Translations under genes and position numbers: made by a program | Shown: in pieces, positions 34,825 through 43,786 of the stretch | Numbering within the stretch: the first letter of the stretch is position 1 | Layout of the letters: each line of letters begins with the position of its first letter | The notes under the pieces: generated by a model | What the model was told of the DNA's origin: nothing | The model's input: the letters and a program-made list of their open reading frames with translations, nothing else | Database searches by the model: none | DNA from: Bacteroidales bacterium | GTDB taxonomy: Bacteria; Bacteroidota; Bacteroidia; Bacteroidales; UBA932 | Assembly (NCBI GenBank): GCA_017428245.1 | Contig: JAFRRF010000057.1 | Span: 1-64,000, forward strand | Reading direction: 5' to 3' | DNA: 64,000 nucleotides

Positions 34825-36183
34825 CTACTTGATCCAGCCTTTTCGTTGGAACTCGCAACCCTGGAACATCGGATCGATGACGATATAGGTCGTTTTCTGC
34901 TTCTCCTCGATGAACTTGTCGATGGCAGCCATCGCATTCTTGTTGTTGACCTCGTCGATCAGGGTATTGTAATCCTCCTGGAAATTGGCGACATGGGCGG
35001 GAATCACTTTCTCCAGATAGAGGATCTTGTAGATGGTGTTCCCGTTGCGGCCCTCATTGTCGAGCGACTCGAACGGCTCGGACACTTCGCCTTCCTGCAT
35101 ATTGCGCAGTACCTGGAAGTCTGCCGGCTTGAGCTGGTCTTTCTCGAAGTACGAGGATCCCGTGTATTCGTCGGCCATCAGGCCGCCGTTGGTTGCGCTG
35201 TGTTTTTCTTCGGAAAATGAACGTGCCGCATCGAAGAAACTCATACTGTCGAGCACGATAAGATTGCGGATACTGTCGAGTTTATTGAAAGCTTTGTCCC
35301 GGTCTTTCGACGTATATTGCGGCTTGATGAGGATATGGCGGGCGTTGAACATATCGCCGTCACGTTCGATGAGCTGGATGATGTGGAATCCGTCGGGCGT
35401 CTCGACAATCTGCGAGACCTGTCCCACCTTGAGCGACATCGCGGCGTCGGAAAAAGCGGGCCAGAAAATGGACTTCGACGCCATGCCCAACTCACCGCCC
35501 TTGCTCACGCTGCCCGGGTCCTGGGAATAGAGACGCGCCAGGGTGGCGAATTTTTCGCCGGCAACGATCCTTTCGCGAAGACCGATGAGCTGTTCCTTCA
35601 CGGCCAGTTCAGCCGCTTCCTTGTCGGGATATATGCCGATCTGGCGGATCCGATACTTGGTACTGACCATCGGCAGATCTTCTACCGGGGTATCTTCGCA
35701 ATACTTCTTGATGTCGCGCGGTGTGACCTTGGGAATATCGGAAGCCACCTCGCGCTGTTTCTCCTGGATCAGCGACTGGTCGCTCAGGGCCGAACGCCAC
35801 TCCTGGCGGAGTTTGTAGATCGGTTTGCCGAAATATTCTTCGGTCTTCTGCTCGCCGCCGAGGGTCGTCATGACCTCATTGATCCGCTGGTCGAGCGCGG
35901 CTTCCACCTGGGCGTCGGACACGGTCAGCGAGTCCAGCTTGGCCTGGGTCAGAAAGAGCTTCGATACCAGGAAATTCTCCAGGATCTCGCAACGGGCGCT
36001 CTTGTCGACAGCCAGGCCGCGGGCCCGCATCATCTGGGCTTCGGCCTCGATTTCAGAAAGCATCACGATATCGTTGCCCACCAGGGCGACGGATTTTTCA
36101 ACCACACCGCCGTACTGTTGGGCCCGGGCTCCGAAGAGCGCGGAAAACAGGACCACGGCCGTCAGTATCTTTTTCATTCTCAT
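34825..36183 (-). CDS. surA: periplasmic peptidyl-prolyl isomerase / chaperone SurA
   Basis: 452 residues with a signal peptide (MKKILTAVVLFSALFGARAQ). A SurA N-domain (VALVGNDIVMLSEIE) is followed by two parvulin domains: residues about 175-280 with GGELGMASKSIFWPAF and GFHIIQL, and about 285-390 with ARHILIKPQ and GGLMADEY. It helps outer membrane proteins fold. Two close starts are possible (36183 or 36177). It ends one base before the OstA-like gene, so the two are translated from one message. guaB lies 45 bases upstream with no obvious promoter between them. Confidence 0.93.
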   Translation of the reverse strand: MRMKKILTAVVLFSALFGARAQQYGGVVEKSVALVGNDIVMLSEIEAEAQMMRARGLAVDKSARCEILENFLVSKLFLTQAKLDSLTVSDAQVEAALDQRINEVMTTLGGEQKTEEYFGKPIYKLRQEWRSALSDQSLIQEKQREVASDIPKVTPRDIKKYCEDTPVEDLPMVSTKYRIRQIGIYPDKEAAELAVKEQLIGLRERIVAGEKFATLARLYSQDPGSVSKGGELGMASKSIFWPAFSDAAMSLKVGQVSQIVETPDGFHIIQLIERDGDMFNARHILIKPQYTSKDRDKAFNKLDSIRNLIVLDSMSFFDAARSFSEEKHSATNGGLMADEYTGSSYFEKDQLKPADFQVLRNMQEGEVSEPFESLDNEGRNGNTIYKILYLEKVIPAHVANFQEDYNTLIDEVNNKNAMAAIDKFIEEKQKTTYIVIDPMFQGCEFQRKGWIK

Positions 36184-36228
36184 CGATTTTTCAACAAGGA
36201 CACTTTGTCAGCAACTCTTGCGCCAAAC

Positions 36229-37695
36229 TCAGCGGGTGGAATAGTTCGGAGCCTCGCGCGTGATGGTCACGTCGTGCGGATGACTCTCCGCCATACCGGC
36301 AGCCGTAATCTTCACGAACTTAGCCTCACGCAGGGCTGCCAGATCTTTCGCTCCGCAGTAGCCCATACCTGCCCGCAGGCCGCCCACCAGCTGATAGATC
36401 ACCTCGGCCAGTGTTCCTTTGTAAGGGACCTGGGCCACGATACCTTCGGGGACGAGCTTCTTGATGTCCTCCTCCATATCCTGGAAATAACGGTCCTTCG
36501 AACCTTTCTGCATCGCCTCGAGCGAACCCATGCCGCGGTACGACTTGAATTTGCGGCCGTTGAGGATGATGGCCTCGCCCGGAGCTTCTTCCACGCCGGC
36601 GAAGAGCGATCCCGCCATGATGGTGCTGGCACCGGCCGCCAGGGCCTTGACGATGTCGCCCGAGTAGCGGATACCGCCGTCGGCGATCACCGGGATGCCG
36701 GTACCCTTGAGGGCTTCCGAGGTATTCATCACGGCCGTCAGCTGCGGCACGCCGATACCGGCTATGATACGCGTAGTGCAGATGGAGCCGGGACCGATAC
36801 CGACTTTCACGGCATCGACACCGCATTCCTTGAGCGCAAGCGCCGCTTCAGCCGTGGCAATGTTGCCGGCCACTATCTGCAGCTCGGGAAAAGCCTCGCG
36901 GATCTTCTTGATCGTCTTCAGCACGCCGGCCGAATGGCCGTGGGCCGTGTCGAGGACCACGGCATCGGCGTGGACACTCACCAAGCGCTCCACATCTTCA
37001 AGGCTGTGGGAGTTGATGCCTACGGCCGCCGCCACACGCAGACGCCCGAGGCTGTCCTTGCTGGCCTTCGGGTTGTCTTTGATCTTGGTGATGTCGCGGT
37101 AGGTGATCAGGCCGACAAGCCGGTTCTGTTCATCCACCACGGGCAGTTTCTCAATCCGGTTCTTGCGCAGAACCTCGGTCGCCTCGGGGATGGTCGTCTT
37201 CGGACCGACCGTGATCAGATGCTCGCAGGTCATCACTTCCCGGATGGGCTTGGACGGATTGTCCTGGAAGCGGAGGTCGCGGTTGGTGACGATGCCGATC
37301 AGATGGTTCCCGGGATCGACCACCGGGATGCCCCCAATATGGTACTGTGCCATCAGGCGCAGGGCATCGCCCACGCTCGCTTCGACATCGATGGTGATCG
37401 GATCGTAGATCATACCGTTTTCCGCACGCTTTACCTTGCGGATGTGTTCCATCTGGACGTCAATCGGCATATTCTTGTGAATCACGCCGATACCGCCCTC
37501 ACGGGCGATGGCGATGGCCAGGTTCGCATCGGTCACGGTGTCCATTGCGGCCGATACGATCGGCACCTGGATCGTGATATCCCGGGTAAACCGGGTATGG
37601 ATGTCAACCTCGCGGGGAAGCACTTCACTACGGGCAGGAATGAGCAGTACGTCGTCGTATGTCAGACCCTCCATCACAATCTTGTCGGAATTCAT
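36229..37695 (-). CDS. guaB: inosine-5'-monophosphate dehydrogenase
   Basis: 488 residues. It oxidises IMP to XMP, the committed step of GMP synthesis. The TIM barrel ([16 protein letters not shown]) is interrupted by two CBS domains (about residues 95-205), which sense nucleotides. The catalytic loop [11 protein letters not shown] carries the active Cys near residue 305, and the flap (RYFQDM..) is present. A -7 box TACATTTG lies 26 bases before the ATG (37721-37728). It may also drive surA and the OstA-like gene downstream. Confidence 0.97.
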   Translation of the reverse strand: MNSDKIVMEGLTYDDVLLIPARSEVLPREVDIHTRFTRDITIQVPIVSAAMDTVTDANLAIAIAREGGIGVIHKNMPIDVQMEHIRKVKRAENGMIYDPITIDVEASVGDALRLMAQYHIGGIPVVDPGNHLIGIVTNRDLRFQDNPSKPIREVMTCEHLITVGPKTTIPEATEVLRKNRIEKLPVVDEQNRLVGLITYRDITKIKDNPKASKDSLGRLRVAAAVGINSHSLEDVERLVSVHADAVVLDTAHGHSAGVLKTIKKIREAFPELQIVAGNIATAEAALALKECGVDAVKVGIGPGSICTTRIIAGIGVPQLTAVMNTSEALKGTGIPVIADGGIRYSGDIVKALAAGASTIMAGSLFAGVEEAPGEAIILNGRKFKSYRGMGSLEAMQKGSKDRYFQDMEEDIKKLVPEGIVAQVPYKGTLAEVIYQLVGGLRAGMGYCGAKDLAALREAKFVKITAAGMAESHPHDVTITREAPNYSTR

Positions 37696-37748
37696 AGCGC
37701 AAAAACTGGATATAATTGGGCAAATGTACGAATTTTCAGGCGATTTTC

Positions 37749-40700
37749 CTACTTTATCGTTCCCAGCATCTCGCGGACGGCCGCTTCCAGCTGCTTATCC
37801 TCTCCGCGCAGCATCGAGGCGGGGTCGTTGTCAACGCGGATGTCCGGTTCGATCTGGCTGTTTTCCAGATAACGGTTGTCAGGCGTCCATCCGCCCACCT
37901 GCGGTATGCCGAAAACGATCTGCGGGTGGATCTGCGTCTCCCACCATACCGCCGTCATCGTGCCGGGGACCGGCATACCGATGAGCTTGCCCAGATTCAG
38001 GGCCCGGTAGGCATACGGGAAACCGCACGCATCGGAATAACAGTCTTCACATACCAGCACGCAGGAAGGTTTGGTCCACTTGCTGTAGGGCTCCGTGCCG
38101 ATATACTCTCCGCGCGGCCGCCATTCCACATAGGACTTGCCGCCCAGGAAGGTCACCAGGTCGTCGTGGAGCCAGCCGCCGCCGTTGTGGCGGATGTCAA
38201 CGATCAGGGCATCGCAGCCACGATATTTGCCCAGGGCCTTCGAATACACCTCACGGAATGAGGGAGAATCCATCCCCTCCACGTGCACGTAGCCGATGCG
38301 GCCGCCGGAAAGGCGTTCCACCATCTCCTCGCGCTGACGGACCCAGCGGCGGTACAATAGTGCGGATTCATTGGCCACCGGTTTGACGATCAGGTCTTCA
38401 TCCTTGCCGCCCTTGCGCACCGTCACGCGGATCTTCTTGCCCGCCTTGCCTTCCAGAAGCGGGAACCAGTTCTCTCCCGCCTTGATCGCATGGCCGTCGA
38501 TGGCCACGATCAGGTCGCCCGCCTTGATTTCGCTGTCCGCCAGGTTCAGCACGCCGGCCGGAAGCACTTCGGCGATCCGCAGGCCGTCGCCCGCATAAGC
38601 ATAGTCGTAAAGGACGCCCAGCCTGCCGAGGGGCTCGCCGCCCTGCGGACGGTAACGGGCGCCGGTATGCGAACCGTTGAGTTCGCCCAGCATTTCGGAG
38701 AGCAGCTCCTGGAAATCAAAATAATTGTCGATATACGGCAGGAACTGTGCGTAATTGTCGCGGTAATAATCCCAGTCGGCACCGTGGAGGTTCGGGTCGT
38801 AGAACTTCTCCTTCACCTGTTTCCAAATGTGCGAGAACATATACTCACGCTCCGCCTTGGGCTTGAACTCGAAATCGCCCGAGAAACCGATCTGCTTGGT
38901 CTGCCCGCCGGCAAGGGTCACCTTCGTGATGCCGCGGCCCGAGAACACGTAGATCTCGTTCCCGTCGGCCGACGGCGTGATACGACCCGAGACGCCGCGT
39001 GCGAGCACTTTCACGTCACCTTCCCGCAGATCCTTGACGCAAAGGCCCATCCCGCTCTCCAGCGGCGTGACGTAATAGAGTTTACGGCCGTCTTTCGACA
39101 GATAATGGTCACCATAGGCTGCACTGGCGGCCGTCAGCCGGCGCGTACGGTATTCACGGCCTTCGAGGAGCAGTTCCATCTTTTTGGGTTTCTCCTGGGC
39201 CAGGGAGTCTTTTTTCTCCTCTTTGGCCAGCTGCTTCTCGCTCTTACCGCTGAGCAGTTTCTCCACTTCCTCGTCTTCCTTGTCCTGGTTGAATCCGGTC
39301 ATCGCCTTGCCGTCGAAGAACATGATATAGATGTCTTCGTGGGCACCCCAGCTGCCGTGGCTGCGGTAGCCGTTTTTGTCGGACTCCCAGGTCATCGCCT
39401 TGCCGCCGAGGGCCCAGTGAAAACTGCCGTCATTGTAGCCGCTCTGCGTCAGGTCGGTCACCTTCCCGGTACTCACTTCGATCAGGGCGATATCGACATT
39501 GTTCCAGCCGCCGTTGGCCTGGTAATCGGTCAGGAGATACTCGCTGTCGGGGCTCCAGGCGAAACTCTGGTCGCCGTCCTGATAGGAATAGTTGGCTCCC
39601 TTGAGCAGGGACTTGACCTTTCCGCCCGCCGTGGGCTTGACCACCAGTTCCACGCGGTCACGCAGATAGGCCACCCATTTTCCGTCGGGTGAAACCTCGG
39701 GCTGGAAACTGGTCTCTCCGGGCTCGGAGAAAAGTTCTTCCTTCGTCTGCGTAGCGTAGGTGAAGAGCTTGTCGTTCTTGTCGGTCAGGACGGTGCGCCA
39801 TACGCCCCAGCATCCTCCCCGTTCCGCGGCATAATAGAGCTCGCGGCCATCTTTCGAGAAGCTCACGCCGCGTTCCTGCTCCGGTGTGTTGGTGATGCGC
39901 CGGGTCGTCTTGTACTCCGTGGAGGTGACGAACACGTCACCGCGGAGGACCACCGCGATTTCCTTGCCGTCGGGCGAAACGGCCATCGCCGTAGCATTGC
40001 CCGTGAAATTCATCTTCACGAGGTCACGTTCGTTCTCGTCGCGGACCACCGTGATGTCCAGCTTGCGCGGCTGGCCGCCTTCCTTGAGGATATAGAGGTC
40101 GCCGTTCTGGGAATAGGCCAGCGTCCCGTCGGCCGCCACGGAAACATAGCGGACCGGATCTTTCTCATAGCGGGTCAATTGCGTGGATTTGGACGGATTG
40201 GAAAGCGTGCTGCGGAACAGATTGAGGGTCTTGCCGCCCTGCTCGCTCAGATAATAGAAGGTCTCGCCGTCGGCGGCGAAGACCGGCTGGCGGTCTTCAC
40301 CCTTGAAATTGGACAATTTGGTATAGACTCCGTCCTTGAGCAGCCAGATATCGCGCGTCACCGACGAAGTGTGGTGCTTCCGGAACGGATCCTCATATCC
40401 TTTGTAATCTTCGTACAGGATGGCCCCGTCGGGACGGACGCTCATTTCCGACATCGTAACGGAGTTCAGCAGGGCCGGACGTTCTCCGCCCTGTCCAACT
40501 GCATAGACCTGCGGTTCGCCGGGGAAACCTCCGTACGTCACATCGGGCTGGAGACCCGCCGTAAAGGCAATTCGTCCGTCGGGCAACACGGCTTTCGGTG
40601 TTTCACTGCCGGGATAATTGGTGATGCGTCTGGGCGTGCCGCCTTCGGCCGGAACCAGGAAAATATCTTTGCTTCCCTCACGATAAGAACTGAAATAAAG

Positions 40701-40934
40701 CTGTTTTCCGTCGGGTGTCCACACCGGGTCGGAATCATAAGCCGGATTGCTGGTCACCTGGCGGGCGCGGCCGCCCTGTGTGCCGACCACATAGATGTCA
40801 CCTTTATAGGAAAAGGCGACTTGGGTTCCGTCGGGTGAAATTGCGTTCTTACGGAGCCAGCGCGGGCTCTCCTGTGCTGTGGCCGTCAGCAAGCCGAACA
40901 AGGCCAGCAAGACGAGGGTAAAGGTTCTTTTCAT
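37749..40934 (-). CDS. Tricorn-like S41 family protease
   Basis: 1061 residues. The signal peptide MKRTFTLVLLALFGLLTATAQ sets the start; the frame extends 35 codons upstream without meaning. The N-terminal 650 residues are two beta-propellers (repeated SPDGTQVAFS, TPDGKQLYFSS, SPDGKEIAVV). A helical core (SHIWKQVKEKFYDPNLHG) and a PDZ domain (about 760-850, LADSEIKAGDLIVAIDG) follow. The S41 catalytic domain has GGGWLHDDL and the Ser in CEDCYSDACGFPYAYRAL (about 966). It probably degrades peptides in the periplasm. Archaeal Tricorn is cytosolic, but signal-bearing forms are usual in Bacteroidota. guaB follows 53 bases downstream. Confidence 0.93.
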   Translation of the reverse strand: MKRTFTLVLLALFGLLTATAQESPRWLRKNAISPDGTQVAFSYKGDIYVVGTQGGRARQVTSNPAYDSDPVWTPDGKQLYFSSYREGSKDIFLVPAEGGTPRRITNYPGSETPKAVLPDGRIAFTAGLQPDVTYGGFPGEPQVYAVGQGGERPALLNSVTMSEMSVRPDGAILYEDYKGYEDPFRKHHTSSVTRDIWLLKDGVYTKLSNFKGEDRQPVFAADGETFYYLSEQGGKTLNLFRSTLSNPSKSTQLTRYEKDPVRYVSVAADGTLAYSQNGDLYILKEGGQPRKLDITVVRDENERDLVKMNFTGNATAMAVSPDGKEIAVVLRGDVFVTSTEYKTTRRITNTPEQERGVSFSKDGRELYYAAERGGCWGVWRTVLTDKNDKLFTYATQTKEELFSEPGETSFQPEVSPDGKWVAYLRDRVELVVKPTAGGKVKSLLKGANYSYQDGDQSFAWSPDSEYLLTDYQANGGWNNVDIALIEVSTGKVTDLTQSGYNDGSFHWALGGKAMTWESDKNGYRSHGSWGAHEDIYIMFFDGKAMTGFNQDKEDEEVEKLLSGKSEKQLAKEEKKDSLAQEKPKKMELLLEGREYRTRRLTAASAAYGDHYLSKDGRKLYYVTPLESGMGLCVKDLREGDVKVLARGVSGRITPSADGNEIYVFSGRGITKVTLAGGQTKQIGFSGDFEFKPKAEREYMFSHIWKQVKEKFYDPNLHGADWDYYRDNYAQFLPYIDNYFDFQELLSEMLGELNGSHTGARYRPQGGEPLGRLGVLYDYAYAGDGLRIAEVLPAGVLNLADSEIKAGDLIVAIDGHAIKAGENWFPLLEGKAGKKIRVTVRKGGKDEDLIVKPVANESALLYRRWVRQREEMVERLSGGRIGYVHVEGMDSPSFREVYSKALGKYRGCDALIVDIRHNGGGWLHDDLVTFLGGKSYVEWRPRGEYIGTEPYSKWTKPSCVLVCEDCYSDACGFPYAYRALNLGKLIGMPVPGTMTAVWWETQIHPQIVFGIPQVGGWTPDNRYLENSQIEPDIRVDNDPASMLRGEDKQLEAAVREMLGTIK

Positions 40935-40995
40935 TGTATGATTGGTATTTTTCGTCACATTGCAAAAGAATGTGGAAAGATACGAAATTATTCCG

Positions 40996-41003
40996 TAAGT
41001 TTG
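40996..41003 (+). promoter_or_regulatory. -7 box of the threonine aldolase gene
   Basis: TAAGTTTG, 13 bases before the first ATG. TGTG (40971-40974), 21 bases upstream, is a weak -33. The message would have a leader of about 10 to 20 bases. Confidence 0.45.
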
Positions 41004-41016
41004 TGGGACAAACCTT

Positions 41017-42051
41017 ATGCAGACGATGATTTCCTTCACTTGTGACTATTCGGAAGGCGCACACCCGATGATTCTTGCGCGCCTGGCCGAGACCAATCTT
41101 GAACAACTTCCCGGCTATGGCATGGATCACTACTGCGAAAGCGCCAAGGCAAAAATCCGCGAAGCCTGCGAGGCTCCGGATGCGGATGTCTTCTTCCTGG
41201 TAGGCGGCACCCAGACCAATTCCACCATCATCGCGGCGATGCTGCGCGATTATGAAGGCGTAGTCTCGGCCGAAACCGGGCACATCGGCGTGCACGAGGC
41301 AGGGGCCGTGGAATACACGGGGCATAAGGTACTCACCATTCCGGGACATCAGGGAAAGATCGATCCGACGGAGCTGCAGGCATATCTGACCGCCGCCACC
41401 ACCGATCCGAACTATGAGCATATGGTCTTCCCGGGAATGGTCTATATCTCCTTCCCGTCGGAATACGGCACAATCTACACGAAGCGGGAACTGGAGGAAA
41501 TCCGTGCCATCTGCGACCGCTTCTCGCTGCCGCTGATGATCGACGGCGCCCGATTGGGCTATGGCCTGACGAGCCCGGCCTGCGACCTGACGCTGCCCGA
41601 CATCGCACGTCTGTGCGACGTATTCTATATCGGGGGAACCAAAGTCGGCTGTTTCTGCGGCGAGGCCGTGGTCTTTCCGCGCGGCAATGCGCCGAAACAT
41701 TTCTATACCATCACCAAACAGCACGGGGCTATGCTGGCCAAGGGCCGGTTGCTGGGCATCCAGTTCGACACGTTGTTCACCGACAAGCTGTATTTCCGGA
41801 TCAGCCGCCACGCCATCGACATGGCGATGCAGCTCAAGGCGATGCTGAAAGAAAAGGGTTGCCGTTTTTTCCTCGACTCCCCCACCAACCAGCAGTTCGT
41901 GGTGCTTGAGAACAGGCAGTTGGAAGAACTGTCCAAAAACGTGGCATTCGACCTGTGGGACAGGGTCGATCCCGACCACACGGCCATCCGTTTCGCCACC
42001 AGCTGGGCCACCCCGCCGGAGCACATCGAAGAACTCCGCCGCTGGCTATAA
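41017..42051 (+). CDS. ltaE: low-specificity L-threonine aldolase (PLP)
   Basis: 344 residues, cytoplasmic, beta-eliminating lyase fold type I. It splits threonine or allo-threonine to glycine and acetaldehyde. Visible are GGTQTNSTIIAAML (PLP phosphate region), SAETGHIGVHEAGAVE, the Asp that holds the pyridine N in MIDGARLGYGL, and the Schiff-base Lys in IGGTKVGC (about residue 209). A second ATG (MISFTCDYSEGAHP) nine bases on is an equally good start. It is a single gene, divergent from the Tricorn-like protease. Confidence 0.92.
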   Translation: MQTMISFTCDYSEGAHPMILARLAETNLEQLPGYGMDHYCESAKAKIREACEAPDADVFFLVGGTQTNSTIIAAMLRDYEGVVSAETGHIGVHEAGAVEYTGHKVLTIPGHQGKIDPTELQAYLTAATTDPNYEHMVFPGMVYISFPSEYGTIYTKRELEEIRAICDRFSLPLMIDGARLGYGLTSPACDLTLPDIARLCDVFYIGGTKVGCFCGEAVVFPRGNAPKHFYTITKQHGAMLAKGRLLGIQFDTLFTDKLYFRISRHAIDMAMQLKAMLKEKGCRFFLDSPTNQQFVVLENRQLEELSKNVAFDLWDRVDPDHTAIRFATSWATPPEHIEELRRWL

Positions 42052-42105
42052 ATCCTACACGCGGCAGAACCTTTTTAGGCCGAGCGAGGACGCTTGACCG
42101 GGCAT

Positions 42106-43725
42106 CTACAAACAATATCTGATACCGGCGAGAAAGGTCGTTCCGGAAGGGGCGCGGCGGAGATAACCGGTTAATTGGAGCGTGTGGCCGTGGCCGCCGA
42201 TCTCCAGACCCAGGTCTTGTGTGAACCGGGCCTCGACACCGTTCTGCCAGGAAACGGAAGCGGGTGAGAGATCGTCGATCAGATTGCAGCCGTCATACAG
42301 CACGCCCAAGGTCGTCGCCATCCGGCCGAGATATTCCACCCGGTAGGAAAAACCGCCGAGAATCCTGTCACGGGCCATTCCGTCACTCCGCGTGTAAGAT
42401 GCAACCGCCCAGATTCCGTCGGCCAGCGGCCGCTCCAGCCGGGCCGTAAGGGCATAACGGCTGTCCAGCAGATTGCGCGACGAAATATAGAAAGCCCTGC
42501 GCCAGGACTGGCCGTAAACGCCTTCCAGCGTCAGCCGGAAACCCGCCGGCAGCCGTGTATCGACGGCAGCCAGGTTTTTCCACACAGAACCTTCGCCGTG
42601 TCGGCCATAAACCGCCGTTCCTGCCCGCAGCACGACTGCGCCATTTCCCAAAACATCGTAATAGAGACTCACCCGGGGCGAGAAGGCGAACGGGAAGGAA
42701 AAACGCACGCCGGCCAGCAGTGTCAGCCGGCGGCCCATCCTGACCGCATCCTGCAGATAGAAATCGAATTTCGTGGCCGTGGAATCAAGTGCCGGTACAG
42801 CCAGATGGGCCGCCTGCACGCCGAAAAGCAGGCGCTGGGCCCCTGCAGCAAAAGTGAAGTCATCCGAAACCACCAGTTGCCGGCCGTCGGCCGACCCGTA
42901 CCATCCGCCCTGCACGCGGTTGGAAGCCCGCCCGTCGAACAGAGCCGACGTGAATCCCGCCGCACCCCAGGCCTCACCTGCGGAAAGCCTTCCGCCCGAC
43001 AGGTCGAGGCGGTTCGCTTCGTTGAAACGGGCATCGAGGCGGCCCGATCCGGTCACCCCCGAAATACCGTCGTATTGCACACCGGCAAAAAGCAGGAAAT
43101 CTTCGCTGCCCAGCGGCGTGGAAACCGTAGCGCCGCCATATCCGGTCGAGCCGGACGTGAAGGAAGGATTCAAGCCATAGAAACCATAAAGCGATCCGTG
43201 GAAACGATTGCTGCCGAAAGGCGTGACCTGCAGCCGTTGCGCCCCGGCAAGCGGAGCCTCCTGCCGGACATCGAACGGAACTTCCGTATAGGTCCGCTGC
43301 CCCACCAGATTGTAGGTCAGCGGGGAAAGGCTGACCTCGCCTCCCTCCACCGCCTCGCCGACGCGCATCGACGTGGCGGCTTCATCGGTATGGACAAAGG
43401 TCGTCCCGGCCTCCAGGTCGGCATCGACCACGACATTCTGGCCGATATACGTGAACAGCCCCCGGACCGTCAGCGGCTTGTATTCGAAATAATGGATCCG
43501 CACCGTGTAGGGTCCGCCCGGGAGCACGTCGAGCATCTGGTACCAGCCATGGCGGTCGGTCGTCGCGTAATACTGGGTGTTGGTCTGCTGATGGATGAGC
43601 ACCACGGTCACACCTTCGATGGGACCGTTTTCATCGACGATGCGGCCGCCGAGCGAGGCCGTCGTCACCTGCGCCGCCGCAGGGACGGCCAGAAGCAGAA
43701 GGAAAAGGTATAGCAATCGTTTCAT
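42106..43725 (-). CDS. half-size Oar-like outer membrane barrel without a recognisable plug
   Basis: 539 residues. Signal peptide MKRLLYLFLLLLAVPAAAQ, then a CarboxypepD_reg-like domain (residues 20-110, QVTTASLGGRIVDENG) that closely parallels the N-terminus of the 1100-residue Oar-like receptor at 45336. After that the typical TonB plug is missing. A short spacer leads straight to beta-barrel strands (FHGSLYGFYGL, LLFAGVQYDG, ending FLAGIRYCL). It looks like a reduced relative that sits in the outer membrane. It may be an accessory pore. The -7-like box TATCTTTG (43731-43738) is only 5 bases from the ATG, and the terminator of the upstream gene lies just behind it. Confidence 0.75.
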   Translation of the reverse strand: MKRLLYLFLLLLAVPAAAQVTTASLGGRIVDENGPIEGVTVVLIHQQTNTQYYATTDRHGWYQMLDVLPGGPYTVRIHYFEYKPLTVRGLFTYIGQNVVVDADLEAGTTFVHTDEAATSMRVGEAVEGGEVSLSPLTYNLVGQRTYTEVPFDVRQEAPLAGAQRLQVTPFGSNRFHGSLYGFYGLNPSFTSGSTGYGGATVSTPLGSEDFLLFAGVQYDGISGVTGSGRLDARFNEANRLDLSGGRLSAGEAWGAAGFTSALFDGRASNRVQGGWYGSADGRQLVVSDDFTFAAGAQRLLFGVQAAHLAVPALDSTATKFDFYLQDAVRMGRRLTLLAGVRFSFPFAFSPRVSLYYDVLGNGAVVLRAGTAVYGRHGEGSVWKNLAAVDTRLPAGFRLTLEGVYGQSWRRAFYISSRNLLDSRYALTARLERPLADGIWAVASYTRSDGMARDRILGGFSYRVEYLGRMATTLGVLYDGCNLIDDLSPASVSWQNGVEARFTQDLGLEIGGHGHTLQLTGYLRRAPSGTTFLAGIRYCL

Positions 43726-43742
43726 CGACACAAAGATATAAA

Positions 43743-43770
43743 AAAAGGGCGACCCCTGGGCCGCCCTTTT
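43743..43770 (-). terminator. terminator of the BACON/OB-fold lipoprotein gene
   Basis: Minus strand AAAAGGGCG, 10-base loop, CGCCCTTTT followed by more T. It lies between the lipoprotein gene and the half-size barrel gene. Confidence 0.75.
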
Positions 43771-43786
43771 CAAGAATGCGTAGGGA

